From NCBI RefSeq assembly GCF_028649455.1, contig NZ_JAQSIO010000010.1:1-64000 (forward strand): a DNA stretch of 64,000 bases, read 5' to 3'. The notes beneath the pieces were generated by a model. The model was not told where the DNA came from, did no database searches, and saw only the letters and a list, made by a program, of their open reading frames with translations. Position 1 is the stretch's first letter; the number at the start of each line of letters is the position of its first letter. The DNA comes from Curvibacter microcysteis. GTDB taxonomy: Bacteria; Pseudomonadota; Gammaproteobacteria; Burkholderiales; Burkholderiaceae_C. The translations under genes were made by a program, and so were the position numbers. Positions 54,231 to 63,045 of this stretch are shown piece after piece.

Positions 54231-56321
54231 ATGCCCGTGCCCAGCCCCTTCCCGCCGTCTTCATCCTTGACCCACACCGCAGCGGCCCCATCAGCCGCTC
54301 AGCTTCCAGCTCGGCGCCCCACGCTGCACGGGTCTTGGCGTGGGCGAATGAAGGCCGGTGCAGCAGTGCTGCTGCTGGCCCTGACCCCGCTGCTGACGCT
54401 GGCACAAGAGGGCCCCGGCCGCGTCGCCTACCCCAGCCTGATCGAAGGCGTGGTGCAGGTCAGCGATGCCAAAAACCCCGACGGGCGCAACCTGACGCCC
54501 AACCAAGCCCTGCCGCCCGGCAGCCGACTGAACCTGAGCCCGGGCGCCCGCTTGGAGCTGAGCCAGGGCAGCAGCACCTGGCGTGCCGAGGGGCCCGCCT
54601 TGATCGAACTCAGCGCCCTGGACGACAACAGCAGCCAGACGCTGCTGCGCCGGGGCAAGCTCGATGTGCGGGTGCGCCGCCTGGAAGCCGGCGAGCGGTT
54701 GGAGATCGACACCCCCAACCTGGCGGTGCTGGTGCAGCAAGCGGGCACCTACCGCCTGGACGTCGACCCTGACAGCGGTCAGACCCGGGTCAGTGTGGGG
54801 CCAGGCAGCTTGGTGGCCTACGGTGAGCAAGGCCAGGCCCTCAGCCTGCCTGCCGGCCTGCAGTGGACCTTCCAGGGCCGTCAGCTGAGCCAGGTCGGCC
54901 GCCCTGCGGTGCCCCGAACCGACAACTTTGATCTTTGGACGCAAGGCCGCCAGCAGCAGGAGGACCAGTCGCTGAGCGCCCGCTACGTGCCGCGCGAACT
55001 GATCGGCTACCAGCAACTGGACGGCTGGGGCGATTGGCAAAACGACCCCAGCCTGGGCCCGGTCTGGTACCCGCAATTGAACAACCCGGACTGGGCGCCC
55101 TACCGTTACGGCCAGTGGCAGTGGATTGAACCCTGGGGCTGGACCTGGGTCGATGACGCGCCCTGGGGCTTTGCCCCCTTCCACTATGGCCGCTGGGTGG
55201 TGTCCAGCCGGGGCTGGGGCTGGGTGCCTGGCCGCTACGAGCGCCGACCTGTTTACTCCCCGGCGCTGGTGGGCTTCATCGGGCAACCCCAGCGCGGTGG
55301 CGCCGGCCACCACCGCCAGCCTGGCGTCGCCTGGGTGCCCCTGGCCCCTGGTGAAAACTGGCGCCCCGGCACCCCGGTGGGCCCGCACAACCCAGCGGCA
55401 GGCCAGGGCCGGGACCGCCGCCCCGACAGCGGCTATGCCCACCAATACCGCCCGGGCGGCATGACCCAGCAGGCCCAAAGCGGCGGGCACGGCTGGAGCC
55501 GCCCCAGCGCGGGCGCCAACGACGCCCTGCCCATGCCCAAGCCCTTCATCCAGGTGCAGCCCGGCGGGGGCAGCACGGTGATGCCCCCTGCCAACAATGA
55601 CAACGGTCGCCTGCCCCGTGGCCCAGAGGCGCAGCGCCCATCCCTGAATCCACAGCCGGCCTTCACGCCCAGCCCCTCAGCAGGCCAGCGCCCCCTGCCC
55701 CCAGGCCAGGTCACCGCTGTGCCCAACACCGCGCCGCGATCGGAACAAGAACGCGTCGAGCGTGAGCAAGCCCAACAACGGGAACAGGCCCAGCGCCTGC
55801 AGCTCAACACGGGCAACTCAGCGCTTCTGGAACGCCAAAGACAAGAACAACAACAGTGGCAACAACACCAACTTCAGATGCAGCAGCAACAGCAGCTCTT
55901 GCAACAGCAACAGCAACAGCAGTGGCAGCGCCAGCAGCAAGCCGAGCAGGAGCGCCAGCGCCAGCGCCAGGAGGCCGCACAACGAGAACAGGTCCAGCGC
56001 GAGCAAGCCCAGCGTGAACAGCAAATGCAGCAACAGCGCCAGCAACAGGAACGCCAACAACAAGAGCGATGGCAGCAGGAACGCCAGCAGCAGGAGAGGC
56101 TGCATCAGCAGCAACTGATGCAGCAACAACTTCAGCAGCAGCAACAGTTTCAACAAGCACAGCAGCCGCCGCAGCGCCAGCCTGGCTTTTCACGCGACGG
56201 TGCTCCAGGACGTGAAGGCGGTCCCTCGCTGAGGCCGCAACAGGTCCAGGGTCAAGCGCAGGGCGGCGCCCCCGTGGGCCCAAGGCTCACGCCCCCGTCC
56301 ACGGCCCCGAACACGCAATGA
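54231..56321 (+). CDS. DUF6600/FecR-like exported protein with Gln-rich coiled tail
   Basis: 696 aa from ATG 54231 (GAGAACACC upstream); an ATG at 54348 (MKAGAAVLLLALTPLLTLAQ) would start directly at the signal peptide. A FecR-like beta region (about 75-240) is followed by the aromatic DUF6600 repeat (PDWAPYRYGQWQWIEPWGWT, WVDDAPWGFAPFHYGRWVV, then GWGWVPGRYERRP; about 280-350), a Pro/Gly-rich linker and, after about 500, a very Gln/Arg/Glu-rich helical tail with long Q runs. Probably periplasmic or envelope-attached. Function unknown. Confidence 0.8.
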   Translation: MPVPSPFPPSSSLTHTAAAPSAAQLPARRPTLHGSWRGRMKAGAAVLLLALTPLLTLAQEGPGRVAYPSLIEGVVQVSDAKNPDGRNLTPNQALPPGSRLNLSPGARLELSQGSSTWRAEGPALIELSALDDNSSQTLLRRGKLDVRVRRLEAGERLEIDTPNLAVLVQQAGTYRLDVDPDSGQTRVSVGPGSLVAYGEQGQALSLPAGLQWTFQGRQLSQVGRPAVPRTDNFDLWTQGRQQQEDQSLSARYVPRELIGYQQLDGWGDWQNDPSLGPVWYPQLNNPDWAPYRYGQWQWIEPWGWTWVDDAPWGFAPFHYGRWVVSSRGWGWVPGRYERRPVYSPALVGFIGQPQRGGAGHHRQPGVAWVPLAPGENWRPGTPVGPHNPAAGQGRDRRPDSGYAHQYRPGGMTQQAQSGGHGWSRPSAGANDALPMPKPFIQVQPGGGSTVMPPANNDNGRLPRGPEAQRPSLNPQPAFTPSPSAGQRPLPPGQVTAVPNTAPRSEQERVEREQAQQREQAQRLQLNTGNSALLERQRQEQQQWQQHQLQMQQQQQLLQQQQQQQWQRQQQAEQERQRQRQEAAQREQVQREQAQREQQMQQQRQQQERQQQERWQQERQQQERLHQQQLMQQQLQQQQQFQQAQQPPQRQPGFSRDGAPGREGGPSLRPQQVQGQAQGGAPVGPRLTPPSTAPNTQ

Positions 56322-56372
56322 GGCCATGCAGCCCGGCCGGCCCGATCAGGGCTGGCCAGGCGGGTGCCGGCT

Positions 56373-57752
56373 TCAGCTGCCAGCGATCTTCATGCGACCG
56401 ATCAGCACCGAGCCCACGGTCTTGGAGCCGTAGGTGTAGGTGTCGGCGCCCACGGCCTCGATGGCCTTGAACATGTCCTTGAGGTTGCCGGCGATGGTGA
56501 TCTCTTCGACCGGGAAGGCGATCTGGCCGTTTTCGACCCAGAAGCCACTTGCGCCGCGCGAGTAGTCACCCGTCACGTAGTTGACGCCTTGGCCCATCAG
56601 CTCGGTCACGAACAAGCCAGTGCCCAGCTTTTTGAGCATGGCATCCAGATCGTCACCGGCCTGGGTCAGGCGCGAACTCAGGCTCAGGTTGTGCGAGCCG
56701 CCGGCGTGTCCGGTGGTCTTCATGCCGAGCTTGCGTGCCGAGTAACTGGTCAGGAAATAGCCTTCGACCCGGCCCGCGTCCACCACGGTGCGAGCGCGCG
56801 TGCGCACGCCTTCCTCGTCAAACGCTGAACTGCCCTTGCCACGCAGCACAAAGGGGTCTTCCCGCACATCGATGTGCTTGGGGAAAATGCGCTTGCCCAG
56901 CGAGTCGACCAAGAAGGTGCTCTTGCGGTAAATGGCGCCGCCGCTCACCGCCTGCACAAAGCTGCCCAGCAGGCCCGCCGCCAGCGGCGACTCGAACAGC
57001 ACTGGGCACTGGGTGGTGGCGATCTTGCGCGACTTCAGGCGGCTCAGCGCACGCTGGGCCGCATAGCGGCCAATGGCCTCGGGGCTGGCCAGTTCGTCGG
57101 CGCAGCGCATGGAGCTGTACCAGGCGTCGCGCTGCATGTCCGCGCCCTTGCCGGGCAGCGAGGCGATCGGTGCCACCGACAGGCTGTGGCGCGAGCTGGC
57201 ATAGCCGCCACGAAAGCCGTGGGTGTGGGCGCTGAAGAAATGCGATTGCTGGGCCGACACGCCCGCGCCTTCGCTGTTGGTGATGCGCCGGCTGGTCTTC
57301 AAGGCGGCGGCTTCGCAGGCACGCGCCAGATCGGCAGCCTGCTCACTGGTGATGGCCCAGGGGTGGAACAGGTCCAAGTCGGGCTGCTCGGTGGCGATGT
57401 CGGCCTCATCCGGCAAACCGGCCACCGGGTCTTCGGCGGTGAAGCGCGCGATGTCGTAGGCCGCTTGCACGGTCTGCAAAATCGCGGGCTCGGAAAAGTC
57501 GGAGGTGCTGGCATTGCCCCGGCGGTTTCCGATGTAAACCGTCACGCCCAAGGATTTGTCGCGGTTGCGTTCCACGTTCTCCAACTCGCCTTTGCGCACG
57601 CTGACACTCAGGCCGCAGCCCTCGGAGGCCTCGGCCCCGGCGTCGGTGGCGCCTATCTTTTTGGCGTGCGCCAAGGCGGTGTCCACCAGATGTTCAAAGG
57701 TTTCGCGGGTGTAGCTGAAGCCGTTGCCGGCCGGTGTCTGGGGTTTCTTCAT
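56373..57752 (-). CDS. pmbA: Metalloprotease-related protein PmbA/TldE
   Basis: 459 aa. TldD/TldE family: ATDAGAEASEGCGLSVSVRKGE near the start, VTVYIGNRRGNASTSDFSE, PVLFESPLAAGLLGSFVQAVSGG (in part) and LFVTELMGQGVNYVTGDYSRGASGFW (in part). It lacks the HExxxH metal motif, as expected for the TldE/PmbA partner of TldD, which degrades unfolded peptides and matures microcins. It is divergent from yjgA with a 63-base promoter gap. Confidence 0.95.
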   Translation of the reverse strand: MKKPQTPAGNGFSYTRETFEHLVDTALAHAKKIGATDAGAEASEGCGLSVSVRKGELENVERNRDKSLGVTVYIGNRRGNASTSDFSEPAILQTVQAAYDIARFTAEDPVAGLPDEADIATEQPDLDLFHPWAITSEQAADLARACEAAALKTSRRITNSEGAGVSAQQSHFFSAHTHGFRGGYASSRHSLSVAPIASLPGKGADMQRDAWYSSMRCADELASPEAIGRYAAQRALSRLKSRKIATTQCPVLFESPLAAGLLGSFVQAVSGGAIYRKSTFLVDSLGKRIFPKHIDVREDPFVLRGKGSSAFDEEGVRTRARTVVDAGRVEGYFLTSYSARKLGMKTTGHAGGSHNLSLSSRLTQAGDDLDAMLKKLGTGLFVTELMGQGVNYVTGDYSRGASGFWVENGQIAFPVEEITIAGNLKDMFKAIEAVGADTYTYGSKTVGSVLIGRMKIAGS

Positions 57753-57815
57753 AGCGGAAGCTATGATACTTGCCGCTTAGGGCCCCCTGTGGTCCTCGTC
57801 CCGGATACCCCCAAC

Positions 57816-58472
57816 ATGTCACGCAAACCCAAAAAAGGCTACTACGTCCGTGGTCAATTCGTTGCCGAAGGCAGCGAACTCGACCTGCAGCTCAAAGCCG
57901 AGCTCAAGGGCACCGATGAAGCCAGTAAAACCGATCTGAAACGCGAGAGCTCTGCCCTGCAAAAGCTGGGGGAAGAGCTGCTCACGTTGCGCGCCGACCT
58001 GATGGCCAAGCTGCCGCTGTCGGACAAGCTGGTCGATGCCCTGGCCGAAGCCAAGCGCATCACCAACTTTGAAGGCCGGCGCCGCCAGATGCAGTTTGTC
58101 GGCAAGCTCATGCGCTTGCTCGACGAAGAAACCGTGGAAGCCGTCAAAACGGCCCTCGAAGTGCAGCGCAAAGGCTCGGCCGCCGACACCGCGGCCCTGC
58201 ACCAGGCCGAGCTGTGGCGCGACCGCCTGATCGGCGTTGAAGAAGCCTTGGCCCAGTGGATGGCCGAATACCCCGACACCGACACCCAGCAGCTGCGCGC
58301 CCTGATCCGCCAAGCCCGCAAGGATGCCGTGCCGGCCGACCGCGCCGCCGTGTCGCAAGGCCTGGCACCACGCCAGGGACGGGCCTACCGCGAGCTGTTC
58401 CGCTTCATCAAGCAGCAGATGAACCCGGACGCTGTGGACGACGACGACGAAGACCCCGCCCACGATGACTGA
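57816..58472 (+). CDS. yjgA: DUF615 ribosome-associated protein YjgA (DarP)
   Basis: 218 aa. Conserved core: KRESSALQKLGEELLTL, DALAEAKRITNFEGRRRQMQ, FVGKLMRLLDEE and RALIRQARKDA with YRELFRFIKQQM. The tail is acidic (DDDDEDPAHDD). YjgA binds late 50S assembly particles. ATG 57816 is chosen; the frame upstream overlaps pmbA antisense. It overlaps mog by 8 bases. Confidence 0.94.
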   Translation: MSRKPKKGYYVRGQFVAEGSELDLQLKAELKGTDEASKTDLKRESSALQKLGEELLTLRADLMAKLPLSDKLVDALAEAKRITNFEGRRRQMQFVGKLMRLLDEETVEAVKTALEVQRKGSAADTAALHQAELWRDRLIGVEEALAQWMAEYPDTDTQQLRALIRQARKDAVPADRAAVSQGLAPRQGRAYRELFRFIKQQMNPDAVDDDDEDPAHDD

Positions 58473-59076
58473 AGCCGCCGCCCTGCCCCCGCCCGAGCCG
58501 GTGCGCATTGGGATTGTCTCGATCAGCGACCGCGCCTCCAGCGGCGTTTACGAAGACAAGGGCTTGCCCGCCTTGCAGGACTGGCTGAGCCGCGCCCTGC
58601 ACAACCCGATCGAGTTCGTGCCCCGGCTCATCCCGGATGAGCAATACGGCATCAGCGCCACCCTGATCGAGCTGGTCGAGCGTGAAGCCTGCTCGCTGGT
58701 GCTGACCACCGGTGGCACAGGCCCGGCGCTGCGCGATGTCACCCCCGAAGCCACGCTGGCTGTGGCCCACAAGGAGATGCCGGGTTTTGGCGAGCAAATG
58801 CGCCAGATCAGCCTGCGCTTTGTGCCCACGGCAATCCTGTCGCGCCAGGTGGCGGTGATTCGCCACCAAAGCCTGATCATCAACTTGCCGGGTCAGCCCA
58901 AGGCCATCCAGGAGACGCTGGAAGGCCTCAAGGCCAGTGACGGCAGCGCCTTGGTGCCCGGCATTTTTGCCGCCGTGCCTTACTGCGTGGATTTGATTGG
59001 CGGACCCTACCTGGAAACCCGCGACGAGGTCTGCAAGGCCTTCCGGCCCAAGACCGCGCAACGACCAGCGCGTTGA
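58465..59076 (+). CDS. mog: Molybdopterin adenylyltransferase
   Basis: 203 aa MoaB/Mog family. RIGIVSISDRASSGVYEDKG near the N-terminus, the SLVLTTGGTGPALRDVTPEAT loop (in part), and FGEQMRQISLRFVPTAILSRQ. It adenylates molybdopterin before molybdenum insertion, so it would serve NasA among others. It overlaps yjgA by 8 bases. Confidence 0.94.
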   Translation: MTEAAALPPPEPVRIGIVSISDRASSGVYEDKGLPALQDWLSRALHNPIEFVPRLIPDEQYGISATLIELVEREACSLVLTTGGTGPALRDVTPEATLAVAHKEMPGFGEQMRQISLRFVPTAILSRQVAVIRHQSLIINLPGQPKAIQETLEGLKASDGSALVPGIFAAVPYCVDLIGGPYLETRDEVCKAFRPKTAQRPAR

Positions 59077-59106
59077 AAGCGCTGGCCCCACCAGCGACCC
59101 GAACTG

Positions 59107-59137
59107 AAAAGCGACCTGATGCCCAGGTCGCTTTTTT
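59107..59137. terminator. Bidirectional terminator between mog and cysE
   Basis: AAAAGCGACCTG and CAGGTCGCTTTT pair perfectly, with T-tracts on both strands. It serves both converging genes, and its edge overlaps the cysE stop codon. Confidence 0.92.
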
Positions 59138-59909
59138 ATTTGCCCACCAGGTCGCTGAGCTTGCCGGCCTCAAAACAGCCCTGGCGCTGAGCGTCCTGGG
59201 GCACGCAATTGCCCTCGGGCGCACGCGCGGCCAGCTGCTCGATGGCCTGCCACAACAGAGCGATCTGGTGCTCTTGCGAAGACGCGCTGGTGATCAAGCC
59301 CTTCAGGGCCTGGCCCACGGGGTCGTCTTCCAGGGTCACCCCGTAGGCGGAGAACTTGGGTCCCTCGGGCGTGGCGTCGGCGCTGGCGCCCGCCTTGGAG
59401 GGCAGGATGCGGGCTGGAATGCCCACCGCCGTGGCGCCCGCCGGTACGGGCTTGATGACCACGGCATTGCTGCCGATCTTGGCCCCATCGCCCACCACAA
59501 AGCCGCCCAGCACCTTGGCCCCGGCGCTGACCACCACGTCCTTGCCCAGGGTGGGGTGGCGCTTGGTGCCCTTGTAGAGCGAGGTACCACCCAGGGTCAC
59601 GCCCTGGTAGATGGTGCAACCATCGCCAATCTCAGCCGTCTCGCCCACCACCACGCCCATGGCGTGGTCAAAGAACACACGCTCACCCAACTTCGCACCC
59701 GGGTGGATTTCAATCCCCGTCAGCCAGCGTGAGACATGCGAGATGAAGCGTCCCAGCCACTTGAAGCCATGCGTCCAGCACCAGTGCGCAGGCCGGTGCA
59801 GCACCACCGCATGCAAACCCGGGTAACAAGTGATCACCTCCCACGTGCTGCGCGCGGCAGGATCGCGGTCGAGGATGCACTGGATGTCGGATCGCAAGCG
59901 GGAGAACAT
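59136..59909 (-). CDS. cysE: Serine O-acetyltransferase
   Basis: 257 aa. An N-terminal helical part ([20 protein letters not shown]) and the left-handed beta-helix: DIHPGAKLG-type repeats ([21 protein letters not shown]), [22 protein letters not shown] (in part) and [20 protein letters not shown]. It acetylates serine for cysteine synthesis and is usually feedback-inhibited by cysteine. The C-terminus is longer than the minimal short form. Confidence 0.96.
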   Translation of the reverse strand: MFSRLRSDIQCILDRDPAARSTWEVITCYPGLHAVVLHRPAHWCWTHGFKWLGRFISHVSRWLTGIEIHPGAKLGERVFFDHAMGVVVGETAEIGDGCTIYQGVTLGGTSLYKGTKRHPTLGKDVVVSAGAKVLGGFVVGDGAKIGSNAVVIKPVPAGATAVGIPARILPSKAGASADATPEGPKFSAYGVTLEDDPVGQALKGLITSASSQEHQIALLWQAIEQLAARAPEGNCVPQDAQRQGCFEAGKLSDLVGK

Positions 59910-59941
59910 GAGCTTTGGAAATATTTTTATGGCTGCACAGT

Positions 59942-60667
59942 CTATCGGTTAGCGCGTTCGGCCGTTTCGATCATGGCCTTGGCGACACCTCGGAGGATGT
60001 GGATTTCCTCTTGGCTCAGATCGGCGCGGTTGAACAGCTGGTTCAGGCGTGGCATCAGCTTCTTGGGGGCCGCCGGGTCCAGGAAGCCCACATCCACCAA
60101 GGCCTTCTCCCAATGGCCCAGCATGCCCGCCACCTGCTGCGCATCTGCCGGGCGCACCGGGGCGGTGGCGGACTGCACGCCAAAACCGCCCAAGGCCTGG
60201 CGCCATTCGTAGGCAATGACCTGGATGGCCGCGCCCAGGTTGAGCGAGCCAAAGCCCGGGTTGGTCGGAATGCTCAAGCAGGTGTGGCAGCGGTAAACGT
60301 CCTCGTTTTGCATGCCAAAGCGCTCGGAGCCAAACAAAAAGGCCACCGAGTGGTCGGTCTGGGCCAGCGGACCAAAGTGCTCGCGCGGGGTCTTGACGGG
60401 CGGCCCAAAGTCGCGCGGCGTCATGGCCGTGGCGCACAGGTGGCTGATGCCGTCCAGGGCCTCGTCCAAGGTCTCGACGATGCGTGCCTTTTCCAGCACG
60501 TCCAGGGCGCCGCTGGCGCGCTGGATGGTTTCTTCGCGCTTGAGCACGTTGGGCCAGCGCGGGGCCACCAGCACCAGCTCGTCAAAGCCCATGACTTTGA
60601 GGGCGCGGGCGGCAGCGCCGACATTGCCGGCATGGCTGGTCTGGATCAGAACAAATCGGGTTTTCAT
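59942..60667 (-). CDS. trmJ: tRNA (cytidine/uridine-32-2'-O)-methyltransferase TrmJ
   Basis: 241 aa SPOUT enzyme. [20 protein letters not shown] at the start, [18 protein letters not shown] and the knot motif [20 protein letters not shown] are typical. A C-terminal extension follows the knot. ATG 60667 (MKTRFVL) is chosen; the open frame above it crosses the suhB promoter region. Confidence 0.94.
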   Translation of the reverse strand: MKTRFVLIQTSHAGNVGAAARALKVMGFDELVLVAPRWPNVLKREETIQRASGALDVLEKARIVETLDEALDGISHLCATAMTPRDFGPPVKTPREHFGPLAQTDHSVAFLFGSERFGMQNEDVYRCHTCLSIPTNPGFGSLNLGAAIQVIAYEWRQALGGFGVQSATAPVRPADAQQVAGMLGHWEKALVDVGFLDPAAPKKLMPRLNQLFNRADLSQEEIHILRGVAKAMIETAERANR

Positions 60668-60821
60668 GGGGCTTGAAAGCGGGGGTCTGGCGCAAAACGC
60701 GCAACGGCGGGTAAAATCTCGCCCTATTGTCGCCTGCCGCATCGCCGAGCAGGCTCTTTCGCCGCCCCACCTGCCACCCGGCACCCGGTTTCAGGGGCGA
60801 CCCAGCTCTTCCTCACAATTC

Positions 60822-61775
60822 ATGTCATCCAACCTGCACCCCATGCTTAACGTGGCCATCAAGGCCGCTCGCGCCGCTGGCGCCCTCATCAACCGCGCCG
60901 CACTCGACGTCGAATCCGTTCGGGTTTCGCAAAAGCAGGTGAATGACTTTGTGACGGAAGTCGATCAAGCGGCTGAAAACGCCATCATCGACACCCTTCT
61001 GACCGCCTACCCGGGCCACGGCATCCTGGCCGAGGAATCGGGCCAAACCCACGGCGCCAAGGACTCTGAATTCGTCTGGATCATCGATCCCCTGGACGGC
61101 ACCACCAACTTCATCCACGGTTTCCCCGTGTACTGCGTGAGCATCGCCCTGGCCGTGCGCGGCAAGATCGAGCAAGCCGTCGTGTACGACCCCAGCCGCA
61201 ACGACCTGTTCACCGCCACCAAGGGTCGCGGCGCCTACATGAACGACCGCCGCATCCGCGTGAGCAAGCGCACCCGCCTGGGCGAGTCGCTGGTGTCCAC
61301 CGGCTTCCCCTTCCGCCCAGGCGACAACTTCAAGGCCTACATGGCCATGATGGGTGACGTGATGCAGCGCACCGCCGGCCTGCGCCGCCCCGGTGCTGCG
61401 GCGCTGGACTTGGCCTATGTGGCCGCCGGTTTCACCGACGGCTTCTTTGAAACCGGCCTGCAACCCTGGGACATCGCCGCCGGCTCGCTGCTGGTGACCG
61501 AAGCCGGTGGCTTGGTGGGCAACTTCACCGGCGAAGCCGACTTCCTGGATCAGCAAGAGTGCCTGGCTGGCAACCCGCGCATCTACGGCCAACTGGTCGG
61601 TCTGCTGGGCAAGTACAGCAAGTTCGCCGGTGCCGGCGACAAAGCGGCGGTGCGCCAAGCCCTGGGCCAAGACAGCGCCGCCGCTGAAAGCAGCGCCGAG
61701 GACAGCGCGGATGCTGAAGCCGCTCCGGCTGCCGACAGCGACAAACCTGCTGCCCTGCCCGACGCGCCCTTCTAA
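60822..61775 (+). CDS. suhB: Inositol-1-monophosphatase family protein SuhB
   Basis: 317 aa. Metal-binding motifs: [23 protein letters not shown] and [19 protein letters not shown]. The C-terminal 45 residues are low-complexity and acidic (Ala/Glu/Asp-rich) and not part of the fold. In E. coli SuhB also takes part in rRNA antitermination. ATG 60822 or 60843 (MLNVAIKAA) are both possible. It ends at a strong terminator. Confidence 0.95.
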   Translation: MSSNLHPMLNVAIKAARAAGALINRAALDVESVRVSQKQVNDFVTEVDQAAENAIIDTLLTAYPGHGILAEESGQTHGAKDSEFVWIIDPLDGTTNFIHGFPVYCVSIALAVRGKIEQAVVYDPSRNDLFTATKGRGAYMNDRRIRVSKRTRLGESLVSTGFPFRPGDNFKAYMAMMGDVMQRTAGLRRPGAAALDLAYVAAGFTDGFFETGLQPWDIAAGSLLVTEAGGLVGNFTGEADFLDQQECLAGNPRIYGQLVGLLGKYSKFAGAGDKAAVRQALGQDSAAAESSAEDSADAEAAPAADSDKPAALPDAPF

Positions 61776-61830
61776 GGCCTGTTCCAGGCGCCTGCCCTCC
61801 GGGGCAAGGCGCCGCTCCCCGGCCCCAGAG

Positions 61831-61867
61831 AAAAAGCCCGCCAGCGTTGATGCTGGCGGGCTTTTTT
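61831..61867. terminator. Bidirectional terminator after suhB
   Basis: A 15-bp perfect stem, AAAAAGCCCGCCAGC with GCTGGCGGGCTTTTT, loop GTTGAT, and T-tracts on both strands. It serves suhB (plus) and the HD-GYP gene (minus). Confidence 0.95.
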
Positions 61868-61886
61868 CATGGCGAAGAGGGGGCGA

Positions 61887-63011
61887 TCAGTCCGCGTAGC
61901 GGATGGCGATGGCGCGAAAGTCGTCCGCGATCTCAATGAAGGCGTCCACGATGTCGGGGTCAAAGTGCTGGCCGCGGCCTTGAACCACGATCTGGCAGGC
62001 CTGATCGTGGGTGAACGCGGGCTTGTAGACGCGCTTGCTGATGAGGGCGTCGTACACATCGGCCACCGCCATCAGGCGCGCGGACAAGGGGATGGCGTCG
62101 CCGGCCAGGCCTTCGGGGTAACCGGTGCCGTCCCACTTCTCCTGGTGGCTGTAGGCGATTTCCTTGGAGAAGGTCAGAAACTTCACCTTGATGCCCAGAC
62201 GGCGCTCGGCGTCCTCGATGGCATCACGGCCAATCGCGGGGTGGCGCTTCATGACCTCAAACTCTTCCACCGTCAGCTTGCCGGGCTTGAGCAGGATGCT
62301 GTCGGGAATCCCCACCTTGCCGATGTCGTGCAACGGCGCCGACTTGTAGAGCAGCTCGATGTTGCGCTCGGTCAGGACCGATTCAAAGCGCGGGTGGTGG
62401 CGCAGGCGCACGGCCAGTGCCTTCACGTAGAGCTGGGTGCGTCGGATGTGGTTGCCCGTGTCGTTGTCCCGGGTCTCTGCCAGCGAAGCCATGACCATGA
62501 TGGTCACGTCCTGGATGGCCTGCACCTCCAGGGTGCGCAGGGCCACCTCTTGTTGCAGGTAGTCGCTTTTGCTGCGCAGAAAGTCCGACGTGGCCTTGAG
62601 CGCCAAATGGGTCTGCACCCGGGCCAACAGAATGGGCGGGCTGATGGGCTTGGTGATGTAGTCCACCGCCCCCAGCGACAAGCCCAATTCTTCGTCGGCC
62701 ACTTCAGAGCGGGCAGTCAGGAAGATCACCGGGATGTGGCGGGTGCGCGGTTCAGCCTTGAGGCGCCGACAGACCTCATAGCCATCCAAGCCCGGCATCA
62801 TGATGTCCAGCAGGATCAGGTCCGGCGGGGGGTCTTGGGCGGCGATCTTGAGGGCTTTTTCGCCTTGGTTGGCCACCTTGACACGGTAATGGTCCTTGAG
62901 CAGCGAACTCATCAAGCTCAGGTTGTCCGCGGTGTCGTCCACCACCAGCACGGTGGCAATGGGCTTTTCCACCAACGGTGAAGACTCCGACACAACTGCA
63001 TTCATGACCAT
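61887..63011 (-). CDS. HD-GYP response regulator (putative cyclic-di-GMP phosphodiesterase)
   Basis: 374 aa from ATG 63011 (an ATG two codons on is also possible). Receiver about 20-140: VLVVDDTADNLSLMSSLL, ILLDIMMPGLDGYEV (phospho-Asp), VIFLTARS and YITKPISPP. HD-GYP about 165-370: TGNHIRRTQLYVKALA, APLHDIGKVGIPDSILLKPG and HQEKWDGTGYPEGLAGDAIP (HD and GYP motifs intact). It should hydrolyse cyclic di-GMP when activated. It lies 34 bases after the receiver-Hpt gene, its likely partner. Confidence 0.93.
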   Translation of the reverse strand: MVMNAVVSESSPLVEKPIATVLVVDDTADNLSLMSSLLKDHYRVKVANQGEKALKIAAQDPPPDLILLDIMMPGLDGYEVCRRLKAEPRTRHIPVIFLTARSEVADEELGLSLGAVDYITKPISPPILLARVQTHLALKATSDFLRSKSDYLQQEVALRTLEVQAIQDVTIMVMASLAETRDNDTGNHIRRTQLYVKALAVRLRHHPRFESVLTERNIELLYKSAPLHDIGKVGIPDSILLKPGKLTVEEFEVMKRHPAIGRDAIEDAERRLGIKVKFLTFSKEIAYSHQEKWDGTGYPEGLAGDAIPLSARLMAVADVYDALISKRVYKPAFTHDQACQIVVQGRGQHFDPDIVDAFIEIADDFRAIAIRYAD

Positions 63012-63045
63012 CAAAACACCCTGTTAGAAGTTGGGGCGAGACATA

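Noticed and set aside
55800-56160. Repeated CAG/CAA units as a CRISPR-like or satellite array
   Set aside because: The repeats are codons of the Gln-rich tail in frame; there are no unique spacers.
56874-57815. Long in-frame extension upstream of yjgA
   Set aside because: It is antisense to pmbA and has no conserved content; the conserved YjgA protein begins at 57816.
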